A stretch of 64,000 nt of DNA from Ganoderma boninense (GCA_002900995.3 CM035311.1:620001-684000), one strand, 5' to 3'; positions 44,348 through 57,195 are shown, numbered from the stretch's first letter. Program-made: numbers and translations. The notes: generated by a model not told the origin, from the sequence alone.

Positions 44348-46073
44348 TCAACTCTCATCCTCCATGTCATGCTCATCTGGGCCATCCCCAGGCGCGATCG
44401 AGGTGCCCATCGAGCCGACAAACCTCTCGAACGTGAGCGAAACGGAGCCAGACCCCTCCCCTCGGCTCTCGTGATGGGTCGAGATTCCCGAGCTGATCAT
44501 CCCGACGGACCTGTGGTTCGCGTATTGGAGGTCGAGCAGGAAGCGCGACACGAGGATGGCGGTGATACTGAGTAATGGGCTTGGTCACCACGTTCTGAGA
44601 AGGATGGGAGTGTCGAGGGTGGACTTACGGCTCGGTGAAGGACGGCAGGTAGCTTGCGTCCTGAAAGGCCGGGTTGTACTGCGGAGGTCGTGCGTAAGGA
44701 TATACGCGGTTATTTAGAAAATGGTGCATGCTCACAGCGAGGAGGGTTAGAGTGAGGTGGAGGCAGTTGAGAATGAGCAGAACCCTAGTTGCGAGAAGAG
44801 TTAGACCTGTACGGGCGCGGCAGTGAGTTCGGAACGCAAGACATACACGAAGTAGATGGTGCCTATTCGTTCGTGATTGATCAGTGGATAGATCTTGGGG
44901 AAAGTTTACAAAATTCCATACCATCACGCAAGAGGACGCTCGAGAACGACATCTTGAAATCTCCCGTGTTCAGACCTCGCCTCCTCGAAAGCGTGGACCA
45001 TGTGACGCAGATGAGGATGAAGTCCGCTGTGATGACACAGCTTCGAGACGCGATTGCATCTACGGTATGAACGAGGTGAAGCGAGTTCAGAGAAAAACCT
45101 CATGCCGGGAGATACTACGTACATCTGTATGATTATCAGCATATACATAGAGAACCGATACGATGGGTTTAACAGCACTCACCGTCGAGACAGCGTTTTC
45201 GTCACAAAGTCACTCAGCTCGCACCCTAGCCTCGGAAGCGGGATGCCCGTCACCCCAAAGTGGAACAGACTCTGACGACAGAAGACACTTCGTCAGCAAG
45301 ATGTAGAACGGTGCATCACGGTGGGGGACGCGGCGTCACGGTGGCAGCCCTCACCAAGTTGATGCCGATCGGCACGCATTGCAGAAAGAAGACGAACAGC
45401 CCGAGTGGCAAATTCCAGCTGAGGGCATATGCGCGCAATCCTGCGAACACTGGAACGCGTGCATTCAGCTGACATCGTCTAGGATGAATGAGGAAGATGA
45501 CACTTACACGCCCACACCGCATACGCTATGGCGCGGATCCCGAAGGCAAGCCTGCTCTCGGACGGACAGCTTTCGGATGCTTATTAGGTTGCATATCGAC
45601 GCAGGATGTCGGCATATCGCACCTCTAGAAATCATTTCCGTGAGTATGCGAACGACAATAGACCAGATGGGGAAACGGACGCACTTCGTCGGATATCGGC
45701 GCGTACGTGGTTAGTTGGTAGATGGCGTACACCGTGATGAACGCGTATCTGTTCAGGTAGAACAGGATCGCTGCGCCGTTGATCTTGCGCGTCCAAAACA
45801 TGTTCACTTCCTGTCTGAACGTGACGAGGTAGTCATGTAGGATCAACACTAGTGCGTTCGGGCGTGAGAACCGGAGGGCTAGCGGGCGCAAGGACATAAA
45901 CATCAGCGCACCGAAACCAGCGAGTCCGCAGTAGTTGAGATTTGTCCTGGGACGATCGGCGAATCAGTACTAGTGTAAGCGTCTACGGATTCGAAAGAGC
46001 AGTGGACGAGGACCTACAGAGTACTATACTCGGCGATAATCGCCGCCGCACTTGAGGCAGCACTTGGGGGCAT
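44348..46073 (-). CDS. DUF6533-domain multi-pass membrane protein
   Basis: About nine small exons on the minus strand rebuild the agaricomycete DUF6533 family. The start is MPPSAASSAAAIIAEYSTL (ATG 46073-46071). It splices to LNYCGLAGF and LILHDYLVTFRQEVNMFW, the DUF6533 signature, then FYLNRYAFITVYAIYQL. The next parts are IRAIAYAVWALFAGLRAYAL, PLGLFVFFLQCVPIGINL, ITADFILICVTWST, FSSVLLRDGTIYF, VLLILNCLHLTLTLLAV and ITAILVSRFLLDLQ. The C-terminus is acidic, with SLTFERFVGSMGTSIAPG, and stops at 44348-44350. The order of helices is as expected for this seven-helix-like family of unknown function. One junction (about 45580-45710) is ambiguous: the likely intron is long and ends in AAG. A TATAAA lies at about 46146-46151. 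All other introns are short GT-AG introns. Confidence 0.78.
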
Positions 46074-47616
46074 CGCAGTCGCTAGCGAGATAGCCGACGG
46101 ATCCGGGGACGCAGACCAGCCGGGTACGAATGCGCGCACACGACTTTATACCAAGGAGTGCCATGACGGACGCCGCTACCAGCGGACCTGTTGTATTGTC
46201 TGAGCTTCGAAGGGCATTATATCAAGCTTCGCTGTCCCCTTATCAGCACATCTGCCTTAAAGAGGTCCACAAAACAACCCGGAGGCACTCACTGGCCACG
46301 GGGGAATGATCTGCCAAGCCAAAAAGCTCCGCACAATGCGGTTGACAGCGCGTGTGCGCAGTCTGTGTGTGCGATTCGAGATTCGGGCTTCTGGCGGTTC
46401 CTCATTACGGAATCCACCACGAATTTCTTGCATACACGGCTGGACGGAAGCCGCCCTCGTGAATCGACGACATTGACACGTCGCCAGGCTGTGATTTCAT
46501 GGGGGTGGGTTGATAGTCATCTCAACGCCAGGGAAGAAACTATTGCGGAGGGTGATTGGGCTGTGATAGCGGGCAGACGCTGTGACGAAGAGCACAGGAC
46601 GGGCCAAGATGAGCAGCAACGAGTGAAAGACGGTCAGTGCGATTAATGAAGCTTAATGAAGAAGGATAAGCAGAGAAGGACAAGAGAAGAAGGATGTGGG
46701 ATCGACAGACCAGCCATGCGGTTGGCTTCCACGAAGTCCGCGGCCGGTTGCTAAGCACCAGCGACGCTTCGTCTGGACATTTGTGTGCCTCGGAAGTAGA
46801 TCGGCCGAGGTTAGCCTAGTCGAGTTCAGTCAATGTAAGTACTGCCAGTGTTGCAGAGCCCCACGAATTGACCGCGAATAGCACAACATGGACGCAATGA
46901 GATGTAGGAGTAGACTTGGAGTGACTTGGAGAGCATTTGGACAGCACGCCGGATGAAATCGACGGCTAGCGCCGAACGACCCATGAGAGGCCAGGAACGT
47001 CCATATTGCTGGGGAGCGATGCACCCGGGCGTTGGCACCGGCGGAGAGGCGATTATGCGGCGGCGGCCAATCTGACAAGCTTCGATCATTTTCTGCGCAC
47101 ACGAATGAATAACAGAGGCTGTGCGGAAGGATGAGCAGCGTTGAACATACATAGTAGGACCCCGACAAAGGCGGGCGGTGACACTGACAGTCGCTATAGG
47201 TGAAGTCCGAGTTCTAGGATGCAGCCGGCGCTGTGACTAGATCATCCGAGAAACGCAGTTTGGTCACTGCTTAGAAGTCCTCGGCGGAAGGAAGAGCCAG
47301 GTGTATGGGGAAGGGGACGACGTCATCTACATATATCCACCAGCTGGTGATGTCGCGTCTTAGACACCCATAGGAGATGACGTTTTGACGCAAAGGCGTA
47401 CTGGACAGTTTTATCATCGAGAAGACTGCCAGTGTGTTGGTCAACGTGAACAGCGCAGGAACAGCAGCAAACGAGCGGCTGGAGACTGCGGCAATGCCCA
47501 CATTTATCTGTCAGAGAATAAATGTCAATGTTATCGTGGACAGAGAAGCGTCATATAACGTACAGGCAGTCAAAGGTCATCATCGCCAGAAACAAAGCTC
47601 CTCCGCGGAACAAAGA
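46074..47616. other. DUF6533 upstream region; possible gene remnant at 47270-47640
   Basis: The minus strand near 47500-47270 reads a hydrophobic INVGIAAVSSRSF...ALFTLTNTLAVFSMI stretch behind a good 3' splice site. Upstream of it LFLAMMTFDCL may belong to the same broken membrane gene. I cannot assign a family. 46200-47200 shows nothing supportable. Confidence 0.3.
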
Positions 47617-48555
47617 GTACGTACATCCGGGATTCCCATTTTCCCATTCCCGATGTTGGAAGACGCCGGTACCCAATCCGGCAGGAGACATTAGCGCTGG
47701 TACGCATCTCGGTTTACTTTCGGCCCCGCCTCCCCTTCTCCGTTAAAGTTGATCTGGAAAATCACAACTATATAGTAAACTTTGGACACTGAGTATAACC
47801 TGAGATGTCCTCTTACTTATTTGAAATAGTAGCAGTCTCTCGTTTTTGCCGCTTGATAATCCATTTTTTTCCACAAGTATGATGGTTCAGTGTAGTATTT
47901 TAATACCGCGGGCCACGCCTCACAGGTTAGTAGTGCCCCACTGTGGGCTGAGAGAGCACAGCGGCCCACTAAAAATTGCCAGGGTGTGTGTGCACTGAAG
48001 GTGCCCTCTTTCTCTCCATGACAAAATCTCTTTCAAGCTCCTTCTCCTGTCTCCTCAGCTAGAGCTATGGGGCCAATTCAACTTTAAAAGAATTTTAGCT
48101 TGTCAAGGCAGCGCGCGCAAGCCACCACGTCTCGGTCTCCACCTTTCTCAAATGCCTCCAGGATGCCTCTTCAATTCCCCTCCTAGTCTTAGTCTAAGGC
48201 GTTGGCCCGGCATGATCTTGCCAAGTCCTGTATTTCTCAGCCTTCCTGGCATACTTTGAAGACCAATTTTACTGCTTGTAGTAGCATATATATTTTTACG
48301 TTGAAACAAGTGCTCACGTCTCTGCACATTGGGCTTGTTCGGTCTCAATATCCTTCGTGAGCACTTGCAAGTCTAGTGGCGGGAAACTAACGGGCGCTTA
48401 AATGTCTCACGCGGTCCAATCAGGAGCGATGTTTGGGCGCCTTTGAAACGGCAGCCGCCAGCGGCAGTGCCGTGCCGCCATGCCGGGTCCAGGCGCGTCT
48501 TCCCCCGATCATGGGAATTTGGGAATGGGAAAATGGGAATCCCCATTGTACGTAC
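47617..48555. mobile_element. hAT-like MITE (~923 bp) upstream of the zinc-finger gene
   Basis: Inverted ends: the left end reads GGGATTCCCATTTTCCCATT and CCC after ACATCC; the right end is its complement (about 48516-48540). Weaker similarity continues inward for about 70 bp (GGAAGACGC, ACCC, CCGGCA). Both ends are flanked by GTACGTAC (47617-47624 and 48548-48555), which fits an 8-bp hAT-type target duplication; because it is palindromic it could equally be part of the TIR. The interior is AT-rich with no transposase. The right end is 163 bp from the ATG of the downstream gene. Confidence 0.7.
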
Positions 48556-48717
48556 GCTCTCCCGCGGAAGCGCCGAGCGATCTTGGACGCAGCTCGGGAA
48601 CCGACGGCCCGACGCTCCGCCCATCACTTTGCCCCACGGAACAGGCGCCCATGCCTGCTTCCCTCGCGTTACTCCTCCTCCTCCGCGACTCCACTGGATA
48701 CCCTCACCTTCTTCCCC

Positions 48718-50186
48718 ATGGCGTCCTTCAAGCGAGCTCGCTCTCCCCAGCAGCACGACAGCTCCCCATCCCCATCGCCCGTCGCATCCCCGACGCCAAA
48801 ACTTGCACGGGCGAGCGCGACACCGCCACCGGTGCAATCGACATCGACATCGGCCGGCATCCTCTGCACGCTGCCCCCAACATGCAATCCACCCCATCGG
48901 CCGACGGCACTGGCGGGCACGCGCGAGCTCGAGGCGCACTATGCGATGTACCACGCGCACGTATGTGAGCAGAAGGGGTGTGGTTGCGTGTTTCCCGACG
49001 CGCGGCTGTTGGAGCTGGTGAGTGGCACCCGTGTGTGTTGTGTTTCGTCGCCGTGCTTTGCATTGTGCGCGCATCCTTGTCGTGGCCGATCAGTGTCCGT
49101 CAAGGGGTGATCGCCTGGAGGATGTTCTGCTGACTGTGCTCGCGTGTGACTACCGCAGCACCAGACCGAGTGCCACGACCCGCTCGCTGCCGTGCGCAAG
49201 GAACGCGGGGAGAAGATCGTGCGTGTCCCTCTGCGTTTCCGCCGTCCCCGTTCGAATGCTCACATCGCTTCGTGTGCGAATCGCAGTTTGAGTGCCATTT
49301 GGTGACGTGCTCGCGCGCCTTCTCCACGCCCAAGACGCGGAGAATGCACCTCATCCAGGCACACGGATACCCGAAGGAGTACTTCTTCGCCGTCACGAAC
49401 AAGGGCGTCGGGGGGCTCCTCAAGAAGTGGGGCGAAGGCGCGAGCCTGCTGCGCAAGCCGTGGAAGGCCCGCGAGAACGGTGCGGCAGATGCAGAAGACG
49501 CGGACGGAGACGAGCTGGAAGAGGACGCGGACGCGATGGACGCGGAGGGACCTCACACCGGCACTCACGGCGCGGAGGGTGCAGCGGGAACTACTGACGA
49601 CGATGACGACGATGACGAAGACGAGATACTGATGGAGAAGATGCAGATCGAGCGGCCTTCTGGGCAGGCAAGCCTAGCGAACGCAGAGAGCGGCGGGCTG
49701 GAACAAGCAAGGAGGCCACGGAAGGGCAAAGGCAAGGAGAAGCACGAGGCGAACGTGAAGGCCTCCGGGGGCGTCGATGGCCTCACGAGTGCGCTCGACT
49801 CGCTCTCCCTGGTTCCTTCTTCGATCCAGTTCGGGCGCGGGGCGAAACGCGGCGCGCTCCAGAACGGCGGCGGGCGCGGGCGCGAGCGAGGTCATGCGCG
49901 GAGAGGGAGCGCACCCAGGACACAAGAAGGTGGTGCACGTCGCATGGCGGTTACCGATGGAAGTGTGGACGAAGGCACGGCGATGGACGTTGACTACCCT
50001 CCTTCCCGAGGGGGCCGTATCAGAGGGGTCATCCCGATTTCGAGAGGCGGCGGCGGCGGCGGCGCGACGCGTCGGCCGGGGAGGGGCCGAGGACGTGGTG
50101 TCCCGCCTGGTGCTGTGCTCGGTGCTGGGGCGGGGCGGGGAATGGGGCCAGGTCGTGGAGTGGGCAAGGATGCTGCCAAGGCGTAA
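48718..50186 (+). CDS. ZNF511-like C2H2 zinc-finger protein (419 aa)
   Basis: Exons 48718-49017, 49159-49218 and 49287-50186 join exactly to 420 codons. After a Ser/Pro-rich N-terminus come three successive C2H2-type units: one reading CTLPPTC...H, one with HVCEQKGCGCVFPDARLLEL joined to HQTECHD, and one with FECHLVTCSRAFSTPKTRRMHLIQAH, followed by GYPKEYFFAVTNKGVGGLLKKW. This spacing and the H..YP..FFF tail match the eukaryotic ZNF511 family, whose function is poorly defined. The C-terminal half has an Asp/Glu-rich stretch (about residues 180-225) and an Arg/Gly-rich (RGG-like) tail. An RGG tail suggests RNA binding, which is inference. A MITE lies 163 bp upstream and may form part of its promoter. 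Confidence 0.82.
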
Positions 50187-51182
50187 CTGTAGATTGACCG
50201 CGACCTCTCGCGGTGGTGTACGAGTATACCTTGCTGGATTTATTTTTGGCGATGTATAACAAAGGTGTTTGTTACCCGGTCCCACTTGGGCTAACCTTTG
50301 CAAAGTCTCCACCAAGGAGAGGGTCTGGGTAAATATGACGATGATAAGTCTGAGTAGTGAGCATACTGTAAACTGTATGGTAGTGGAGGTTGCTTTCCTC
50401 AATCACGGTTGCTGAGGAGAATCAGGAATACCCCAAGCAACGAAAACGAAACCTGCTTGTTTTCGACAGAGTACGAATTGGAACATTCGAAGAAATCTCA
50501 CTAGAGAGGTTAAAGAGAAGAAGCAAGTGAACATAGGAAGACGCGAAGATTCTCGTTGCAGGAAATGCGCCATACAGCAGCCCTCTGAAGAGTATAGCCT
50601 TAGCATGAGGAAGCTTTGCCCTGCTGAAACCCTGAAGGGGCGTTTCTACGTACGACGTACGATGCTGGTCGAGATGGACGGGACCACGGCCACGTCATCG
50701 CTCCGAGGAGCGGGTCCCCACGGGGGCCACATGCAAACACATGGAAAGCGATAACAAACTACGTATGGCACAAGCGGTAGCCTACAAGAGACAGCGTAGG
50801 ATAGGATACGTGCCCACCGATGAAGGCGGGAAAGCGGGGAGTTCACGGGGGATGGGCATGACATTGACAGGGCCCGGTAACCGTTGGCCCACCTGCCGCC
50901 GGGATCGGGCGCTGGGAGATGACCGCCCGGCCAGACGGGATTAGATTAGATGAGATTAAGCCAGACATCGCTGAGCTCCACAGAGATGCTAAGCAAGGGC
51001 AAGCAAATACTCCCAAAGGAATGCAAATAGCGGCCACGCCACATCCTCAAGAGGACCGTCCTCAGTACACTCCTGACTACGTGTTCCCCTCCCAGAGCAC
51101 ATGTAATCTAGACTATAGGCTAATCTGGCTGCAAGTCGGCTAACAAAAAGTCCTCCCACACTCGCTTGTCTCCACCCCTTGC
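50187..51182. other. intergenic, nothing recognised
   Basis: This is the 3' flank of the zinc-finger gene, then sequence similar in composition to the repeat nest. There are no convincing ORFs and no visible terminal repeats. Confidence 0.4.
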
Positions 51183-51183
51183 A

Positions 51184-51190
51184 TATAAAA
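51184..51190 (+). promoter_or_regulatory. TATA box (TATAAAA)
   Basis: A perfect TATAAAA lies 83 bases before the ATG of the small gene at 51273, within a C-rich leader. This spacing is usual for fungal core promoters. Confidence 0.5.
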
Positions 51191-51272
51191 ACTGGGCGAC
51201 CAGCGCACAGTCGTTACGTCCCCAATCATCCAACTGCCAGGACCCCCCTATCCACTTCCACTGCGACCCGCC

Positions 51273-51871
51273 ATGCAACTGCAGAGCAAGCACTCCACTT
51301 TTCACAATGTGCCACGCCGCAGCACAAGTGAACAGACACCATTGTTGGAAAAGATGGCAGAGCTGTCGGATCAGGTTTCACGCTCTATGAGCCTGCCCCC
51401 CCAGTCCCTGGTCAGTACTGTCTGGGCACAACAGGAGTTGTTAACTTACCGTCTGCCCTGAGTGGAATGAGTGGCTGACATGTGCCCTCCCAGGACGCGG
51501 AAATAGGAGGACCAGCGGACGAACAACACCTAGTCGAGGTGACAGTCATCCTTGAGGTTGAACAGGAGGCTCTGGTCACCATGGATGCAGCCGCGATGCT
51601 CAGAGCCTGGCCAAGGACCGAGCCGAGCCCCACTCTGGCGTCCAAGATCTGGCGCGTCTTGGTGCGCAGCCTGAGGCGTGGAAGAAGAGCACTCTTAACA
51701 GCGTGTGGAAGGCAGGAGGCAAACAGCCTACCAGGATATGATAGCCCTCATCGACGGTCGCAGCACCCGAGGGTAGGGAGTATCAGAGCCCCTACACCCG
51801 GGGTGGCTGAGGAGGAATACAGGTCGGAGTGTACCTGCGCGGAAGGCGGCGCTTGGCGCTTGCTGGAATAG
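51273..51871 (+). CDS. unknown small protein, possibly part of the repeat
   Basis: The ATG at 51273 starts a frame that splices 51411-51493 (gtcagt...ctcccag) in phase into 51494-51871. The result is about 171 aa: MQLQSKHSTFHNVPRRSTSE..., a helix-forming EKMAELSDQVSRSM, then HLVEVTVILEVEQEALVTMD. No domain is recognised. It precedes the gag-like ORF and has its own TATA box, so it may be the 5' exon pair of that element or an unrelated gene. Confidence in coding rests only on promoter, intron and open frame. Confidence 0.35.
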
Positions 51872-53286
51872 GTAGCACGTGGGGCGAGGCGGCAGGCCCC
51901 GTTCGGTGTTTGAACCCATGGAGTTGCACGTGTATCTCACGTAACTGTTGACTCATTCATGCTGCGCTGGTCGTCCCCCCCGAACTTCGAGCCTGCACCA
52001 TCCCACAACCTGGCACGCTGGCCCAGGCCCCATGCGCAAAACGTGAGTAAGCAGGCTAGACGTGGACAAAAGGGAGCGCTCGGCTGACCGTGTTGGAAAA
52101 ATGGGGATTTTAAGTGCTGAAGCACGACCCGCCCTGATCCCAACGAGCTGCCAGGACCCAGAGAGGACACTTCGACAAGCCGTGATGGTGCGAGGCAATC
52201 CTGGACGTGGCGAGATTGAGCTAACGTGAAAGCCCGCCAGAGGCGGACCAGTCAGAACGCGCCACAGACAAGGCGTCACCGAGCCCGAGCAAAGACCAGG
52301 CCCGACCACAACTACCTGTACTCCGCAAATCTTCCGACTGACCCAGGCCGGGATAGTAGGGAGGCTTGCCACCTGAGCCCGTCGGGCAACAGCGCCTTAA
52401 AAAGGAGGAGAGCGAAGCTGGCTGCTGTGTGCAACACCGGACTAGTGCGTCGCACTCCATCGCATCCTGGAGCCAAAATGCACTCCCCAAACCCACCTAA
52501 TCACCCTCCCACTCCCCTCAGCCTGCCGAGGCCCCAAGGAGTAGAAACGAACCCCACTCCTGCCTCCACCACATCCTGCACGTCGACAGCGGGAACCATA
52601 GCTGCGGCCGCTGAAACGCCCCGAGCCCAGGAAAACGGAGAGGGCACCACGCCGGTGACGAAGATAAAGATCCCGGCGCAAAAGAAAGCTGCTAAGGGGA
52701 AGATGGTCGATGCGGAGGTAACAGCTCACCCCGCCATTCGTCTTTTAAACCCTCACAACCCTTTCCAGGCGTTGCTCATTGAAGCAAAGCTGAGCCAGGC
52801 CACATCCCCCCTCTGTCTAAGCCCCTGCCAGTCAACGGTGAGGACTCGTCATCCGCAAGCGCGGACAGCATGCCAACCCCAGCCGCGCGGCGCAGCACAA
52901 TGACTACAGCCACTCCCTCGGTCCCTGACACCCCTACCCCCGGTGTCTTAAACGCCACTGGTGTATGCCCTCCCAAACCACGCCAAGAGTCAGCCCCCCC
53001 GAGCATGGGCCAGGAAAAGCAAACGGTTGGCGGGTCTACGGGCTCGCTGGCCCCAGAGGAGTTCACGTGGCCAGCGGATGGCTTCTCCATCCATGGCAAC
53101 TCCAGTACAGACTTGGTGACGATCCTCTGCATGGGGGAGGCGGTAGCAAACGGACCGACGAACCTTGACATGTTCGTGACAGATGGCCTAGACCGGCATG
53201 GAAAGCCGATAGTGGGCCGGCCGCAGAAACAGGCACGTACCCTCACCCCCCCAGAATCAATCACGGACGAGATCCTGCGCACCATA

Positions 53287-55945
53287 TGTTGTAGTATTGA
53301 TGTATCATGTTACGACTAACAGCCTAGAGCGTTTTACATCAGGTTACGGCTAAAAGTGCGATGTATCAGGAACCTCTGGAGCCTCCGGGACAGCTTGTCG
53401 TCGCTTGCCTTATTTAGGAGATCCTCCTCCAGGGCCACTGATGGCACAGCATTGCTGCCTCCCAGGCTTATCTAAGCCTGTGGACCACTGTCCCGGGTGC
53501 CTGGGTGCCTCCCCCATCAAATTCTGGGCTCCCTCCCATCAATTCCGGTATTCCCCCATCAATCCTGGGCTCCCCCCATCAATTCCGGGTTCTCCCATCA
53601 TTCTACCAACCTCCTGCCCCTCCTGTCCCAATATAGCAGTCTGTCCTTCCTCCCAGAATTGTGTTAGCTGTATCTCCCTCATTTCTGGGTGTATTGACTT
53701 CATTCTTTTTGCATTATGTTCGTCTAATTAGCGCTCTTCTAACGCACCTAACACGACCATACAACTAGGGTTATAACATATACTAATGGCCCCTCTATAG
53801 TCGCTCTAGGGGGGAATGTTTGGCCCATATCTCAACCGTTTTTGCACGCATTTGCTCGCGAGAGGGCGCGTTTTGTTCGCGTGATCGACGCGCACAAAAC
53901 GAGCCCTCTCGCGCCCAAATCCGTCCACCCGTTCCTCCGGTGCATATATCCCCTCCTCCTGGGGAACAGGTATATGCACCTTGGGAACCACTGGACCGAT
54001 TGGCTTCGTTCTTTTTGCATCTGGTAGCTACCAGTAAGTGCATTCTAGGCGTACAAACTGCATACAGGCGCACCCAGTTGCCACTGTATGAGGGGGGCAT
54101 CAATAGTCACCTATAGTCGACTTCTTCCCCCCATATCTCCTTCGGTTCTTGGCCGTTTTCTGTGCCCCTTATATGCCCGGAAAGCCCTTGCATAGGGCTT
54201 TCCAACGAGCCTACATACGACCCAATCCGTCCACTGTAGCCCTCGGACCATAGACCCCTTCTCCTGACTACTCCCCTCCCCACTGTTTGGCCCATATCTT
54301 GGGCAGTTCTGGGCCAATCCACTTGCTCTCTTTTGCGTTGTATATGTGTACTATACCACAAGCCAATTTACCACTTAAAAGTACTATCAGGCATTTAGAT
54401 CTATATCCAGGGTGTTATCAGTGGCCACCAGTTTACCCCCTCTGACAATTTTTCCATTTGCCTGATAAAACATGTAGTTATAGGGTCGGATAGCAGCCAA
54501 TTACAGCTATCCAATGCAACAAAGTTGAGGGGAAACAGATAAGAAGTCATTGAGATATAACTTCTGGAAGCCAAAGGGGACCCCTTGGGCTAGTAAGGCA
54601 TTTCCGAGAGCAGTGTCTTACTGCCTGTCTTAAAGTGTCTTACACCCCAGTGTACATTTGATCTATTAGCTATATCTCATCCATTTCTTGACCGATTTGG
54701 ATGGTTTTGGGCTTGTTGGAAAGCGGCTGCAAAGGGCTTTCAAGCAGTGTATATGATCTACCCAGCTACCACCACCTACATATATGTCAGAGGGGGGTAA
54801 ACTGGTGGCCACTGATAACACCCTGGATATAGATCTAAATGCCTGATAGTACTTTTAAGTGGTAAATTGGCTTGTGGTATAGTACACATATACAACGCAA
54901 AAGAGAGCAAGTGGATTGGCCCAGAACTGCCCAAGATATGGGCCAAACAGTGGGGAGGGGAGTAGTCAGGAGAAGGGGTCTATGGTCCGAGGGCTACAGT
55001 GGACGGATTGGGTCGTATGTAGGCTCGTTGGAAAGCCCTATGCAAGGGCTTTCCGGGCATATAAGGGGCACAGAAAACGGCCAAGAACCGAAGGAGATAT
55101 GGGGGGAAGAAGTCGACTATAGGTGACTATTGATGCCCCCCTCATACAGTGGCAACTGGGTGCGCCTGTATGCAGTTTGTACGCCTAGAATGCACTTACT
55201 GGTAGCTACCAGATGCAAAAAGAACGAAGCCAATCGGTCCAGTGGTTCCCAAGGTGCATATACCTGTTCCCCAGGAGGAGGGGATATATGCACCGGAGGA
55301 ACGGGTGGACGGATTTGGGCGCGAGAGGGCTCGTTTTGTGCGCGTCGATCACGCGAACAAAACGCGCCCTCTCGCGAGCAAATGCGTGCAAAAACGGTTG
55401 AGATATGGGCCAAACATTCCCCCCTAGAGCGACTATAGAGGGGCCATTAGTATATGTTATAACCCTAGTTGTATGGTCGTGTTAGGTGCGTTAGAAGAGC
55501 GCTAATTAGACGAACATAATGCAAAAAGAATGAAGTCAATACACCCAGAAATGAGGGAGATACAGCTAACACAATTCTGGGAGGAAGGACAGACTGCTAT
55601 ATTGGGACAGGAGGGGCAGGAGGTTGGTAGAATGATGGGAGAACCCGGAATTGATGGGGGGAGCCCAGGATTGATGGGGGAATACCGGAATTGATGGGAG
55701 GGAGCCCAGAATTGATGGGGGAGGCACCCAGGCACCCGGGACAGTGGTCCACAGGCTTAGATAAGCCTGGGAGGCAGCAATGCTGTGCCATCAGTGGCCC
55801 CGGAGGAGGATCTCCTAAATAAGGCAAGCGACGACAAGCTGTCCCGGAGGCTCCAGAGGTTCCTGATACATCGCACTTTTAGCCGTAACCTGATGTAAAA
55901 CGCTCTAGGCTGTTAGTCGTAACATGATACATCAATACTACAACA
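53287..55945. mobile_element. foldback element: two 1161-bp inverted arms, 337-bp loop
   Basis: Left arm 53287-54447 and right arm 54785-55945 are near-perfect reverse complements (I noticed only a few substitutions and 1-base indels). They enclose a 337-bp loop. The termini read TGTTGTAGTATTGATGTATC. Arms hold a short tandem repeat and the mirrored ATATGGGCCAAAC motif, but no transposase. No clear target duplication is seen beside the ends. The element sits inside the gag-like ORF. Confidence 0.93.
53509..53612. repeat. minisatellite in the foldback left arm
   Basis: About five tandem copies of a CCCCATCAATTCYGGGYTCC-like unit (spacing about 20-28 bp). The mirror set is in the right arm at about 55620-55723. 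Confidence 0.75.
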
Positions 55946-57195
55946 GCAGCTGTCCTGCGACGGAGAGCCGTCACGAGGGCGACGACGAACGCGAGCGTGA
56001 AGTACAACAGAGGTGGAAAGGGACGGAAGAAGCTGCAAGTCCAGGGACTGCCCACCATGACGGCCTATCTCCCGCACCCCCCCACGCCCTTCCATGTAGT
56101 GCCAAAGCCTGGCACGCCAAATGACTTCGCGAGCAGGATTCCGCTGAGGCAGCCAGAGTGCAACCTCCACCCACTCTACGACGAGAAGGTGCGACCGCAC
56201 AAAGAGCAGCAACATAACAAGGCGAACTACTATGCCCTCGCCATCGCCGCCGCAATCGAGCGGGGCGAGTTGTCTCCTCCCCCCCCCGACCTCAGCGCTG
56301 CTCCGCCTCACGCCCAATCGCCGTTCCCAACCCAGACGACTACTACGACCCACCACCGGAGGGACAGGCTGGCGGGCAGCCAGACCAGCCCCAATCGCCC
56401 CAAGACTACCCGATGCGTGATCCCTCCCCCCCGCCCCCCCCTCCATCTGCGCCACTTGCCGGGCAAGGGGTCCCAAACCGGCGGCCAGATCGAGATCGAC
56501 GGCCACACCCCGAACATGGCAAGCAAAGGCTGCCGTGCTGCACCAGACCCCCGCAGCACCAGATGTGCACCAGGAAGGCACACCGCGCTCCGCGGATATC
56601 CGAACATACCAGGAACCGCTCACGGCCCTGGCCCCGGCCCCTTCTCCATTCCAGCACACCCTCCCACCAGCAAATTTGTTCGCCTACACCCCCTCACCGC
56701 TGCAAGGCATCGGCTCTGCCCCCCCCCCACTATGCAGCCCCCAGCGCCGCGGGCGGCATCGCTCCAGGCCAAGGGATGCCCCCCCCCTGTAGAACCACAG
56801 GGTGCATGGTCTCACGCCGCTCCAGATACCGAGAGCCGGCCGCTGCCAGTGCCGCAGGAGGCCGCAGGCATGCCAGAATTGTTCGCCGGGAACCCCCCCT
56901 CCTCGCCCCAGGATGTCACTCCTCCAATGCACGGTCTGGACGCAATGGACGTCTTCGCATCCGAAGCCGGCTCCGAATTGGGAGAAGTCAGAGAAGACGA
57001 GTTTGTGCCCAGCGAACAGGTCGGGCCGCAAAGGGACGAGCATCACCCACAGCCCTACCTGATCGTGGGCTACGCGCCTTTGTCTTGGAACGACCAGCAG
57101 ATCGAGCTCATCCCCGATGCAGTGTCCAGCCTCACCTTCACTCCCATGCCGACCAACGGCTGGCCGACTACCTTTGTGAGCGACCCGGAGGATGG

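Noticed and set aside
49674..50402. 242-codon minus-strand frame over the zinc-finger gene
   Set aside because: Antisense shadow of the Arg/Gly-rich tail.
54107..55126. Pairs of identical 61-102 codon ORFs on opposite strands in 53.8-55.4 kb
   Set aside because: They are mirror images produced by the two arms of the foldback element and have no protein features.
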